Shown: piece by piece, positions 23,057 through 31,304 of the stretch
Layout: the number at the start of each line of letters is the position of its first letter
How positions within the stretch are numbered: the first letter of the stretch is position 1
NCBI RefSeq assembly: GCF_001719165.1
Contig: NZ_CP017057.1
Coordinates: 1,426,001 to 1,490,000 of the forward strand
Reading direction: 5' to 3'
Source: Erythrobacter litoralis
Lineage (GTDB): Bacteria; Pseudomonadota; Alphaproteobacteria; Sphingomonadales; Sphingomonadaceae
Length of the DNA: 64,000 nucleotides
Translations under genes and position numbers: made by a program
Notes under the pieces: generated by a model
The model's input: only the letters and a program-made list of their open reading frames with translations
Databases searched by the model: none
What the model was told of the DNA's origin: nothing

Positions 23057-23548
23057 CTAGCGGGGTAGGTGATCGCGGAATTCCCCCAGGATCTCGCGAT
23101 AGACCTGCCGCTTGAACGGGATGATGAGCTCGGGAAGCTGCTCCGGTTCGATCCAGCGATAGGCGTTGAATTCGGGCGGGTCGTGCGCTTCGAGATCGAT
23201 GTCGCCCTCGCTGCCCAGGAAGCGGCCAAGGAACCAGTGCTGCTCCTGCCCGCGATATTTGCCCTTCCACACCTTGCCGAGCAGTTCGGGCGGAAGGTCG
23301 TAGCGCAGCGGTTTCGAAGCGGGGGTGATGATTTCGACCAGGTCGGGCGTGATCCCGGTCTCCTCTCCCAGTTCGCGCAGCGCGGCGGACTGCTTGTCCT
23401 CGCCCGGATCGATCCCGCCCTGCGGCATCTGCCACGTGCCGTGGGCGCGTTTTTCGATCCGCTGGCCGACAAATACGCGGTTCTCTTCATTGAGCAGCAT
23501 GAAGCCCGCGCAGGGGCGATAGGGCAGGTCGCCGGGAGAAGTGGTCAT
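23057..23548 (-). CDS. rppH: RNA pyrophosphohydrolase RppH
   Basis: 163 residues. Removes pyrophosphate from the 5' end of mRNAs, starting decay. The Nudix box GX5EX7REUXEEXGU is complete (GGIDPGED...ALRELGEETGI), preceded by RPCAGFMLLN and GTWQMPQ, and followed by GKVWKGKYRGQEQHWFL, which is typical of RppH rather than other Nudix proteins. Separated by 6 bases from the upstream esterase gene, so co-transcription is likely. Confidence 0.94.
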   Translation of the reverse strand: MTTSPGDLPYRPCAGFMLLNEENRVFVGQRIEKRAHGTWQMPQGGIDPGEDKQSAALRELGEETGITPDLVEIITPASKPLRYDLPPELLGKVWKGKYRGQEQHWFLGRFLGSEGDIDLEAHDPPEFNAYRWIEPEQLPELIIPFKRQVYREILGEFRDHLPR

Positions 23549-23554
23549 CTTGGC

Positions 23555-24499
23555 TCAGGCTCCGAGCATGAATTGCATCGCTGCGACAACCCGTTCGAGG
23601 TCGGCCTGAGTGCTGGGCACGGCCTGTCGCAGATTGGTGAAGCTGTGGGTGACGCCTTCGATTTCGAGGAAGACGTGGGATCGGCCCGCCTCGGCCAGCG
23701 CCTTGGCGTAATCGCGGCCCGAATCGCGGATCGGATCGAGGCCCGCGGTCACGATGACTGTCGGCGGCGCGCTCGCATGGTCGCCAAGGATCGGAAAGGC
23801 GCGCGGGTCCGTGCGGTCGCCCTGATAGGCGGCATCGAAGAATTGGACCGCGGCCTTGGTCAGGACGAACCCGTCGGCGAAGGCATCGAGGCTCGCCGAA
23901 CCCATTGCGTCGGCCGCGAGCGGGAACAGCGGGACCTGAAGGACCACCGGCACATCGGCAGGGTTCGCGGAGAGCAATTGCCCGACCGCGATGGTCGCCG
24001 TGCCCCCGGCGCTGTCGCCGATCGTGACAAGCCCCGTCGCCTCGCGGCCCAGCGCGCCGGGACTGCCCGCGATCCAGCGCGCCGCCGCTTCGCAATCGTC
24101 GATCGCGGCGGGGAAGGGGGCTTCGGGAGCGCGGCGATAATGCGTCGCGACCACCGGCAGGTCGAGCAGGTGGGCAAGCTCGGTGCAAAGCGCGTGATGC
24201 GTTTCAAGATCGCCGATGACGAAGCCGCCGCCATGGAAGAAAGTCACCAACGGGCCGGCCTCGCGCCTTTCGCGAGCATCGTAGAGCCGGAGCGGAATGT
24301 CCCCCGCCGGGCCGGGGCAGGAAAGGTCGCGGATGACGGCAAGTTCGCGCGCGGGCTTGTCTGCCATGGCATGAAGGGCCACGTAGCTGGCACGCGCCTC
24401 TTCGAGAGTCATGTCGGCGATCGCCGGTCCCTCCATCGCGGCGAGCGCATCGAGAAAGGCGCGCATGTCGGGTCTGACGAAGGGGGCGGCATCGTTCAT
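23555..24499 (-). CDS. HSL-type alpha/beta hydrolase (esterase)
   Basis: 314 residues from ATG 24499. Oxyanion-hole motif FFHGGGFVIGD, nucleophile elbow GDSAGG (Ser), the Asp in TAGLDPIRD and His in GVTHSF form the complete triad of the hormone-sensitive-lipase family (bacterial family IV). Hydrolyses short-chain esters or acyl derivatives; substrate unknown. The frame remains open far upstream across the minus strand, but only this part has coding character. Next to rppH. Confidence 0.92.
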   Translation of the reverse strand: MNDAAPFVRPDMRAFLDALAAMEGPAIADMTLEEARASYVALHAMADKPARELAVIRDLSCPGPAGDIPLRLYDARERREAGPLVTFFHGGGFVIGDLETHHALCTELAHLLDLPVVATHYRRAPEAPFPAAIDDCEAAARWIAGSPGALGREATGLVTIGDSAGGTATIAVGQLLSANPADVPVVLQVPLFPLAADAMGSASLDAFADGFVLTKAAVQFFDAAYQGDRTDPRAFPILGDHASAPPTVIVTAGLDPIRDSGRDYAKALAEAGRSHVFLEIEGVTHSFTNLRQAVPSTQADLERVVAAMQFMLGA

Positions 24500-24619
24500 G
24501 GTGTTTTCTCTCCCTGTTTCGGCCAAGGCTGATAGGCCGGGGCAAGGCGCATTTCCACTGGCCAATCGCGCCCAATCGCGCAAGGCGGCCAGAATCAAGC
24601 GAGGTAGATACGCGAGGCA

Positions 24620-25000
24620 ATGAAATATTCGGTCCGGACACGAACGCGGCTGCCGCTGCTTTTCGCGCCCAGCGCGATGTTCGTCGCCTATTTCCTGCCG
24701 TTCGCGAACCAGGTCCAGACAGCGATCTTCGGCATCGCGGTGGGCGCGATTGCCGGCTTCGCCTCGCGCGGGGCGGTTGAGCGGCGCTTCGATCCGCCCG
24801 ATGCGCCGGCGGGTGTGAAGCGCCGGATCGTCGTTGCACTTGCCCTGTCCAAGCTGGTTTTCGGGCTGCTCTTGATGCTTCTCAGCATCCTTGCTTTCGC
24901 CGACTGGCTGGCGACGCCCTTCACGGTGCTGGGCGGTTATCTCGCCGGGACGACCGCCGCGACGCCGCTGTCGCGCGGCGATTTCGAGGCCCGGCGATAG
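24620..25000 (+). CDS. Small integral membrane protein of unknown function
   Basis: 126 residues with about four hydrophobic helices (LLFAPSAMFVAYFLPFAN, FGIAVGAIAGFAS, LVFGLLLMLLSILAFA, TVLGGYLAGTTAA). Charged loops include RRFDPPD. I do not recognise a family. Followed after 21 bases by the YdjM-like gene on the same strand, so the two may form an operon. Confidence 0.65.
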   Translation: MKYSVRTRTRLPLLFAPSAMFVAYFLPFANQVQTAIFGIAVGAIAGFASRGAVERRFDPPDAPAGVKRRIVVALALSKLVFGLLLMLLSILAFADWLATPFTVLGGYLAGTTAATPLSRGDFEARR

Positions 25001-25021
25001 GGCGCGAGGGGCGAGGGGGAC

Positions 25022-25978
25022 ATGGACAATCTTACCCACAGCCTCGTCGGGGCACTGGTCGGGCAGGCGGGGCTGAAGCGCCGCACCGGGCTTGCCATGC
25101 CGGCACTGGTGATCGGCGCGAACCTGCCCGATATCGACGCGGCATGTTTCTTCTGGCTCGACGGGGCGGAGCATCTCGGCTTTCGCCGCGGGATCACTCA
25201 TGGCCCGATCGCATGGATGGTGCTGCCGCTCCTCCTTGCCGCCGTCCTGTGGGGCTTCGATCGCTGGCAGGACAATCGCGGCAAGCGGCCCGAGGCGCGC
25301 GCGCCGATCGATTTCGCATGGCTTTACTGGCTCTCGCTGATCGGCTGCCTGACCCATCCCGCGCTCGACTGGCTCAATGTCTACGGCATCCGTATCTTCG
25401 AGCCGTTTTCCTCCGCGTGGTTCTATGGCGACACTCTGTTCATCATCGATGTCTGGCTGTGGGCGCTGCTCGGTTTCTCGCTGTGGCGTTCGCTGCGGCG
25501 GGAAAAGCGCGAAGGGCCGGGCAGGGGCGAACTCATCGCGCAGACCGCGCTTGGCGTGACGCTGCTTTATGTCGCCTTCAACGGGCTGATCTCGGACTAT
25601 GCCGCCTATCACAAGTCGATGCTTTATGACCCCGAGCCCGAGATCGCGATCGCCTCGCCCGTGCCGCTGTTCTTCTGGGAACGCGAGCGGATCATCCGGA
25701 CCGAGGACGGGCGCTGGTATTCGACCGAATGGGAGGGCAAGCCTTTCGGCAATGGCTATCACGCCCCGCTTGCGACGATCTGCCGCCTGCCCGCCAATGC
25801 CGCGGAGGCTTCGGACGAAGCGCGCGCCTTTCTGTCTTGGTCGCGCGCGCCCTTCGCCGAAAAGGCGGAGGACGGGTCGGTCATCCTGCGCGATGCACGC
25901 TTCTACGATCCGCGCGCTCGCGACCGTTTCAGCGTCGCCCTTCCGGCACACAAATGTGAGGAACTGGACGCGCCCTGA
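25022..25978 (+). CDS. YdjM-like membrane-bound metal-dependent hydrolase (DUF457)
   Basis: 318 residues. N-terminal MDNLTHSLVGALVGQAGL, the conserved NLPDIDA and the HGPIAWM segment (His/Asp metal ligands) define the DUF457/YdjM family of putative inner-membrane metal-dependent hydrolases. Several helices follow (about 55-75, 100-120, 145-165, 180-200), then a soluble C-terminal tail. GAGGGGG precedes the ATG. Biochemical role of the family is not established. Confidence 0.88.
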   Translation: MDNLTHSLVGALVGQAGLKRRTGLAMPALVIGANLPDIDAACFFWLDGAEHLGFRRGITHGPIAWMVLPLLLAAVLWGFDRWQDNRGKRPEARAPIDFAWLYWLSLIGCLTHPALDWLNVYGIRIFEPFSSAWFYGDTLFIIDVWLWALLGFSLWRSLRREKREGPGRGELIAQTALGVTLLYVAFNGLISDYAAYHKSMLYDPEPEIAIASPVPLFFWERERIIRTEDGRWYSTEWEGKPFGNGYHAPLATICRLPANAAEASDEARAFLSWSRAPFAEKAEDGSVILRDARFYDPRARDRFSVALPAHKCEELDAP

Positions 25979-25993
25979 TGCGCTTTTGCCGGC

Positions 25994-27385
25994 ATGAGTG
26001 ACGTTCAGATCGTATGGCTGCGGCGCGATTTGCGCATGGCCGACAACCCCGCCCTTCACGAAGCCGCAAAGCTGGGCCCCGTCTGCGCGGTCTACGTGCT
26101 CGACGATGCCGCAGCGGGCCACCATGCCATGGGCGGTGCGTCGCGCTGGTGGCTCCACCGCTCGCTCGAAAGCCTGTCGAAGAGCTTCGGCCGGCGCAAT
26201 GCCCGGATCGTGCTGCGGCGCGGCGATGCGGTGGAGGAATTGTGCAAGCTGGCCGGCGAACTCGGCACGCGGACGGTCCATGCCAATCGCCATTACGAAC
26301 CATGGTGGAGAAAGGCGCAGGGCACCCTGTCCGAAAAGCTCGACCTGACGCTGCACGACGGCAATTATCTCTTCCCGGCGGGCCACGTGACGACCGGGTC
26401 GGGTGAGCCTTACAAGATCTACACGCCTTTCTACAAAGCGATGCGCGCACAATTCCCACCGCGCGACGCGGTGCCGGAACCGAAGACGCTGTCCTCGCCT
26501 GATGAATGGCCGGAAAGCGACGATCTCGCGGATTGGGACCTGCTGCCGACGAAGCCCGACTGGTCCGGCGGGATCGCCGCCTTCTGGGACGTGGGCGAGA
26601 AGGCCGCGCACCATCGGCTCGCCGAATGGGACGCGGATGTCGGCGATTACGAGGCGAAGCGCAATCTGCCGAGCGTCGACGGCTCCTCGCGCCTGTCGCC
26701 CCACCTGCACCATGGCGAGATCACCCCGGTGCAGATCTGGCACGCGCTCAAGCACCACCGCTCCGAAGGCTGGCAGAGCTATGAAAGCGAGCTGGTCTGG
26801 CGTGATTACGCACAGAACGTCATCTGCCAGTTTCCCGGCTATGGCAGCCGCAATTACCGCGAGGATTACGACGCGCTCCAATGGCGCGACCCATCCGGCG
26901 ACGAAAACGCCGCGCGCGATCTCGAGGCATGGCAGAAGGGCATGACCGGCTATCCGATCGTCGATGCCGGGATGCGCCAGCTCTACGAGACCGGCTGGAT
27001 GCACAACCGCGTGCGCATGATCACCGCGAGCTTTCTCATCAAACACCTCCTGATCGACTGGCGCGAAGGCGAAAAGTGGTTCTGGGACTGCCTCGTCGAT
27101 GCCGATTACGGCTCGAACTCGGTCAACTGGCAATGGAATTCGGGGACGGGCGTTGATTCCAACATGTTCGTGCGCATCATGGCCCCGCTCACCCAGAGCG
27201 AGAAGTTCGATGCTGCAGGCTATATCCGCCGTTACGTGCCCGAGCTTTCGGGGCTCGATGCGCCCCATATCCACGACCCCGAAGCGCATGGCTGCCGGCC
27301 GAAGGGCTATCCGCGCAAGATCATCGCGCACAAGGCAGGTCGCGAACGCGCCATGTCGGCCTACAAGGCGATGAAAGGCGAATAG
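25994..27385 (+). CDS. phr: Deoxyribodipyrimidine photolyase (cryptochrome/photolyase family)
   Basis: 463 residues. N-terminal antenna domain (VWLRRDLRMADNPALHEAA) and C-terminal FAD domain: SRLSPHLHHGEITP, ELVWRDYAQNVI, YPIVDAGMRQLYETGWMHNR, NWQWNSGTGVDSN. These are the class I photolyase motifs; light-driven repair of UV pyrimidine dimers is expected. It sits 15 bases behind the YdjM-like gene. A DASH-type or (6-4) specificity is not suggested by the motifs but cannot be excluded. Confidence 0.93.
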   Translation: MSDVQIVWLRRDLRMADNPALHEAAKLGPVCAVYVLDDAAAGHHAMGGASRWWLHRSLESLSKSFGRRNARIVLRRGDAVEELCKLAGELGTRTVHANRHYEPWWRKAQGTLSEKLDLTLHDGNYLFPAGHVTTGSGEPYKIYTPFYKAMRAQFPPRDAVPEPKTLSSPDEWPESDDLADWDLLPTKPDWSGGIAAFWDVGEKAAHHRLAEWDADVGDYEAKRNLPSVDGSSRLSPHLHHGEITPVQIWHALKHHRSEGWQSYESELVWRDYAQNVICQFPGYGSRNYREDYDALQWRDPSGDENAARDLEAWQKGMTGYPIVDAGMRQLYETGWMHNRVRMITASFLIKHLLIDWREGEKWFWDCLVDADYGSNSVNWQWNSGTGVDSNMFVRIMAPLTQSEKFDAAGYIRRYVPELSGLDAPHIHDPEAHGCRPKGYPRKIIAHKAGRERAMSAYKAMKGE

Positions 27386-27394
27386 GCCGGTCGG

Positions 27395-27433
27395 ATCGGC
27401 CTGTGAAATCGGCCTGTGGGATCGGGCTGGCCA
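27395..27433. repeat. Three 13-bp tandem copies between phr and cfa
   Basis: Units begin at 27395, 27408 and 27421: ATCGGCCTGTGAA, ATCGGCCTGTGGG and ATCGGGCTGGCCA. The first two match at 11 of 13 positions, the third is degenerate. It lies in the 117-base gap upstream of cfa. Function unknown. Confidence 0.7.
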
Positions 27434-27502
27434 AATGTGGCGGGACGATTGGGACATGCCCCGGCTTGCTCCCGGCTGCGGGGCGAGCCTATGTAGGCCC
27501 GC

Positions 27503-28765
27503 ATGAAGGCGGGAGAGATCAGGGGAGAACGGCTTCTGGCCGGCGGAGCGCGCTTTGCGCCGTCGCCCTCGCTATTGGCCTCGCCCCTTTTCGCCCGCCT
27601 GCTGGCGCCTGCCTTTCGCACCATTCTCGACCGGATCGACGCCGGGCTTCGGGCCGGTTCGCTGCGCGCATACCTTCCCGACGGGACGACCCGCCTGCTG
27701 GGCGGCCACGCGCCCGGTTTCGAGGTCGAAGTGCGGCTCAAGGACTGGCGCGCCCTCGTAAGGCTGGCGACGCAGGGTTCGATCGGCTGGTACCGCGCCT
27801 ACGAAGCTGGCGAGTGGGAAGCGAGCGACATGGTCGCTCTGTTTGCCCTGTTCTCGGCCAATGCCCGCAGTTTGGGCGATACGGCGCGTTCGTCCGGGCC
27901 CTTTCGCCTGCTCGCAATGGCCGCCCACCGGCTCAACCGCAACAGCCGCGCGGGCGCGGCGCGCAACATTTCCGCGCATTACGATATCGGCAATGATTTC
28001 TACGCCGCATGGCTCGATCCCGGCATGACCTATTCAAGCGCGCTCGATGTCGATGAGGAAAGCGGCGCGGACTCTCTCGTCGAGGCGCAGGCGCGCAAGA
28101 TGGATGCCATCGCCGCACGCCTGGGAAAGCCTGCCCGCGTGCTCGAGATCGGTTGCGGCTGGGGCGGCCTCGCCCACCGTCTCGCAGCCGGCGGAGTCGC
28201 GGTGACGGCGATCAGCCTCAGCCGCGAACAGCTCGACTGGGCGCAGGCTTGCCGCGATGACGCCATCGACTTTCGGCTGCAGGATTATCGTGACGTCACA
28301 GGGCAGTATGACGCCATCGTCAGCGTCGAGATGGTCGAGGCGCTGGGCCGCGAATACTGGAGCGAATTTCTCGACTGCATCGCGCGCTGCCTGCGGCCAG
28401 GCGGGCGTGCCGCGATCCAGTTCATCTCCATGGCCGACGACCTGTTCGAAACCTATGCGCAAAGCGCCGATTTCATTCAGGCCTATGTCTTTCCGGGCGG
28501 CCTGCTCATCAAGCGAAGCGAATTTCGCCGCCTTGCCGCTGAGCGCGGGCTTGCATGGCACGACCAGGCCGATTTCGGGCAGGATTATGCGCGCACTCTG
28601 AAGGCCTGGCTCAAGCGTTTCGATGCTGCGGTCGCGGAAAACCGCCTGCCGAGCGGGTTCGACGATCGCTTTGTGCGGCTGTGGCGCTATTACCTCGCCT
28701 ATTGCGAGGGCGGCTTTCGCGCCGGCACGATCGATGTGCACCAGGTGACGCTGATCGGGGAATAA
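27503..28765 (+). CDS. cfa: Cyclopropane-fatty-acyl-phospholipid synthase family methyltransferase
   Basis: 420 residues. Transfers a methylene from SAM across unsaturated acyl chains of membrane phospholipids. N-terminal lipid-binding region, then NISAHYDIGNDFYAAWLDPGMTYS, SAM motif VLEIGCGWGGLAHRLA, AISLSREQLDWA, and YVFPGGLL, the usual CFA synthase order. Membrane-surface enzyme. No clear ribosome site precedes the ATG. Followed 8 bases later by the serine hydrolase gene. Confidence 0.93.
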   Translation: MKAGEIRGERLLAGGARFAPSPSLLASPLFARLLAPAFRTILDRIDAGLRAGSLRAYLPDGTTRLLGGHAPGFEVEVRLKDWRALVRLATQGSIGWYRAYEAGEWEASDMVALFALFSANARSLGDTARSSGPFRLLAMAAHRLNRNSRAGAARNISAHYDIGNDFYAAWLDPGMTYSSALDVDEESGADSLVEAQARKMDAIAARLGKPARVLEIGCGWGGLAHRLAAGGVAVTAISLSREQLDWAQACRDDAIDFRLQDYRDVTGQYDAIVSVEMVEALGREYWSEFLDCIARCLRPGGRAAIQFISMADDLFETYAQSADFIQAYVFPGGLLIKRSEFRRLAAERGLAWHDQADFGQDYARTLKAWLKRFDAAVAENRLPSGFDDRFVRLWRYYLAYCEGGFRAGTIDVHQVTLIGE

Positions 28766-28773
28766 GAGAGGGG

Positions 28774-30003
28774 ATGAAAGACATGACCATCAATCGCGGC
28801 GCGCTTGGCGCGTTCCTTGCCGCATGCCTTGCCGGCACTTCGGCCTGCACGGGCAGCTATGGAAGCGCCGACAACGCGATGGCGAGCGCGCCTGCGGCGC
28901 TGGCCGAGGTCGAACGGATCACGCCGCCCGCACGCGACCCGTCCGAACTGCAGGTCCTGTTCTGGAACGACGCGCAGCGTTCGGCGCGTTTCCGGGCGAT
29001 GGAGAACTGGTTCGAGGGCCACGAAGTCCCCGCTGCCTCAAAGACCCGCACGCTGGCTCGCGGCGAACCGCTGCCCGCCGCGCTTGCAGAGGAAATCCGT
29101 GCACTGATGGAAGAAAGCTCGGCTGCGGGCGTCATGGTGCTTGATGGTGGCAGGGTCCGGTTCGAGGAATACGGGCTCGGCCTCGGGCCGGACGATCGCT
29201 GGACCAGTTTCTCGGTCGCCAAGAGCTTCACCTCGACCCTGCTCGGCGCGGCGATCCGGGACGGCTTCATCGCCAGTCTCGACGATCCCGTGACGCAGTA
29301 CATTCCCGGCCTCGAAGGCTCGGCCTATGACGGCGTCACCGTGCGCCAGCTCGCCACCATGACGAGCGGGGTCGCGTGGAACGAGGATTACACCGACCCT
29401 CAAAGCGACGTTGCGCGGATGAACGAATTCGTCCTGCGCTATGGCGAGGACGCGATCGTCGCCCAGATGAAGGAACTCCCGCGTGAGGCCGAGCCGGGCG
29501 AGAAATGGGTCTACAAGACGGGCGAGACCAACCTGATCGGCCTGCTGGTCGAGAACGCCGTCGGCCTCCCGCTTGCAGAATATGCGCAGGAAAAGATCGT
29601 CGAGCCGGCCGGTTTCGCGGGGGGAATGTTCTGGATGACCGATCCGCGCGGCGGCAATATCGGGGGCTGCTGCCTCAGCCTGCGCCTGTCCGATTATGCC
29701 CGCATGGGTCAGTTCGTGCTCGAAGGCGGTGAGGGTGTTTCCGGAGGTCAGGTCGTCCCCGAAGGCTGGTTCGCCGAAGCGAGCGCGTCACAGGCCGAGT
29801 TTGGCAACGGCTTCGGCTACGGCTACCAGTGGTGGACCTATCCGGGCGGCAATTTCGGCGCGCAGGGCATTTTCGGCCAATCGATCACGCTCGTACCCGA
29901 GCGCGACATGGTCGTCGCGATCGTCAGCAACTGGCCGAGCGCGAGCAGCGAATATCGCGGGCAATGGTTCCGGCTGATCACCCGGATCGCCGCGGCGCAA
30001 TAG
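28774..30003 (+). CDS. Serine hydrolase, class C beta-lactamase/NylB-like family, lipoprotein-like
   Basis: 409 residues from ATG 28774; an ATG at 28783 (406 residues) has better spacing to GAGAGGGG. A signal ending in LAGTSAC suggests a lipoprotein. The SxxK motif is in FSVAKSFTS; the Tyr is in WVYKTGETN, replacing the YxN of true class C beta-lactamases and resembling 6-aminohexanoate-dimer hydrolases and related esterases. The C-terminal GYGYQWWTYPGG region fits the family. Beta-lactam hydrolysis is not implied. Confidence 0.88.
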   Translation: MKDMTINRGALGAFLAACLAGTSACTGSYGSADNAMASAPAALAEVERITPPARDPSELQVLFWNDAQRSARFRAMENWFEGHEVPAASKTRTLARGEPLPAALAEEIRALMEESSAAGVMVLDGGRVRFEEYGLGLGPDDRWTSFSVAKSFTSTLLGAAIRDGFIASLDDPVTQYIPGLEGSAYDGVTVRQLATMTSGVAWNEDYTDPQSDVARMNEFVLRYGEDAIVAQMKELPREAEPGEKWVYKTGETNLIGLLVENAVGLPLAEYAQEKIVEPAGFAGGMFWMTDPRGGNIGGCCLSLRLSDYARMGQFVLEGGEGVSGGQVVPEGWFAEASASQAEFGNGFGYGYQWWTYPGGNFGAQGIFGQSITLVPERDMVVAIVSNWPSASSEYRGQWFRLITRIAAAQ

Positions 30004-30009
30004 GTGCGG

Positions 30010-30030
30010 GGCGGGGCCGCCGGCCCCGCC
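30010..30030. terminator. Hairpin between convergent serine hydrolase and PilZ genes
   Basis: GGCGGGGCC (30010-30018) pairs with GGCCCCGCC (30022-30030) over a 3-base loop. It lies exactly between the two stops. There is no T tract, so it is a plausible but not classical terminator. Confidence 0.45.
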
Positions 30031-30378
30031 TTATGCCATCGGGCGATAGACGCCGGTATTGCTGTAACGCTGCAGGATGTTGTCGTGCACGATCGGGCTC
30101 AGCAGCTCCGAAAAGGCGCAGCCGACAATGCAATTGTCCCACCACACGACTTCGGCCTGGAGCGATTCGAGGCCGGGCAGGGTGAGCCAGCAGACCTGGC
30201 CTTCATGCATCCGGTTGATCGAGGCCGCCGAAAAGCCCGAGATCGACAGGTCGTGGACCACGCTTTGAAACGCGCGGCCACCCGACGCCCTCAGCGTGGC
30301 GGGGATCGTAAGCTTGGTGCGCTCGCCGCAGCGATCTTCCTGCGCGACGACGCGGTAGCGGTCGGTGTCGAGGGGCAT
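30031..30378 (-). CDS. PilZ domain protein (c-di-GMP binding)
   Basis: 115 residues from ATG 30378 (AGGGATA upstream); a GTG at 30441 is in frame but weaker. The PilZ motif is present: RCGER (RxxxR) near residue 15-19 and DLSISG (DxSxxG) about 26 residues later. Single-domain PilZ proteins bind cyclic di-GMP and regulate motility or surface polysaccharide. No partner gene is adjacent. Confidence 0.87.
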   Translation of the reverse strand: MPLDTDRYRVVAQEDRCGERTKLTIPATLRASGGRAFQSVVHDLSISGFSAASINRMHEGQVCWLTLPGLESLQAEVVWWDNCIVGCAFSELLSPIVHDNILQRYSNTGVYRPMA

Positions 30379-30548
30379 TGCGTTATCCCTTGTCCAATCA
30401 GCTTTGGTCTCTTGCCGGTTGGTCTCAGGCAACACATTCACCTATGAGACTTAATGCCTCATTTCAGCGGTTGGTTAACAAGACGGTAAGAGCCCCGTGA
30501 AAGCGACGGGCCGTGCCGTCACGCTGCCGAAACGAGCCGGTGCGTCCT

Positions 30549-31262
30549 TCAGTCGACCCTCTCGCGGTGGCCCGAGGGGAAATCCTCCTGCACGAGCTCG
30601 ACGATTCGCGTCGCCACCGTTTCGGGCGGCTTGACCGTTTCGGGATCTTCGCCCGGATAGGCTCGGGCACGCATTTCGGTACGCGTCGCGCCCGGATCGA
30701 GCACCGCAACGCGCACGGGGCTCAACCTCTCGACCTCGGCGCCGTAGGTTTCGAGCAGGTTGTCGAAGGCCGCCTTGGTCGCGGCATAGGCGCCCCAGTA
30801 GGGCCGCGGGTCCGATCCGACGCTGCTGGTGAGGCCGATGACGCGCGCACCTTCGGCCTTGCGCAGGAGCGGATCGAACGCGGCGAGCAGCGCCTGCGTT
30901 GCGACCAGATTGGTCATGATCGCCTGGTTGAACTGCTTCGGATCAACCTGCGAAAGCGGTGTGAGGTCTGGCATGTAGGCCGCTGAAAGAACGAGAATAT
31001 CTATCGTGTCCCAACGCCCCCCTATGGCGCCGGCGAGGCGCGCGACGCTGTCCGCTTCTGTGAGGTCGAGCGGGGCGATGGTCGAGGTCCCGCCAATCGC
31101 ATGGATCGCATCCTCGATCTCTTCCAGAGCCTTGACCCGCCGCGAGACGAGGATGACATGCGCGCCCGCTTCGGCGAGCGCTTTCGCGGTGGCGGCACCG
31201 ATGCCGCGGCTGGCGCCGGTGACGAGGGCGGTCTTGCCCGCGAGGGGTTTTGCGTCGGTCAT
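30549..31262 (-). CDS. SDR family oxidoreductase
   Basis: 237 residues. Contains VTGASRGIGAATAKAL at residues 13-28, LVLSAAYMPD in place of the usual NNAG, and YAATKAAFD (Tyr/Lys). The atypical motif SAA instead of NAG and the short length resemble the YciK-like SDR branch. Substrate unknown. It lies downstream of purF on the same strand with a 42-base gap, so co-transcription is possible. Confidence 0.87.
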   Translation of the reverse strand: MTDAKPLAGKTALVTGASRGIGAATAKALAEAGAHVILVSRRVKALEEIEDAIHAIGGTSTIAPLDLTEADSVARLAGAIGGRWDTIDILVLSAAYMPDLTPLSQVDPKQFNQAIMTNLVATQALLAAFDPLLRKAEGARVIGLTSSVGSDPRPYWGAYAATKAAFDNLLETYGAEVERLSPVRVAVLDPGATRTEMRARAYPGEDPETVKPPETVATRIVELVQEDFPSGHRERVD

Positions 31263-31304
31263 GGATCTCGCTGTGCCTTGGAAACGTCGGGAAGAGCGCT
31301 GCTA

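Noticed and set aside
24500..27457. Minus-strand frame open upstream of the HSL esterase across several plus-strand genes
   Set aside because: Opposite strand encodes recognisable YdjM-like and photolyase proteins. Only the part from 24499 down has esterase motifs.
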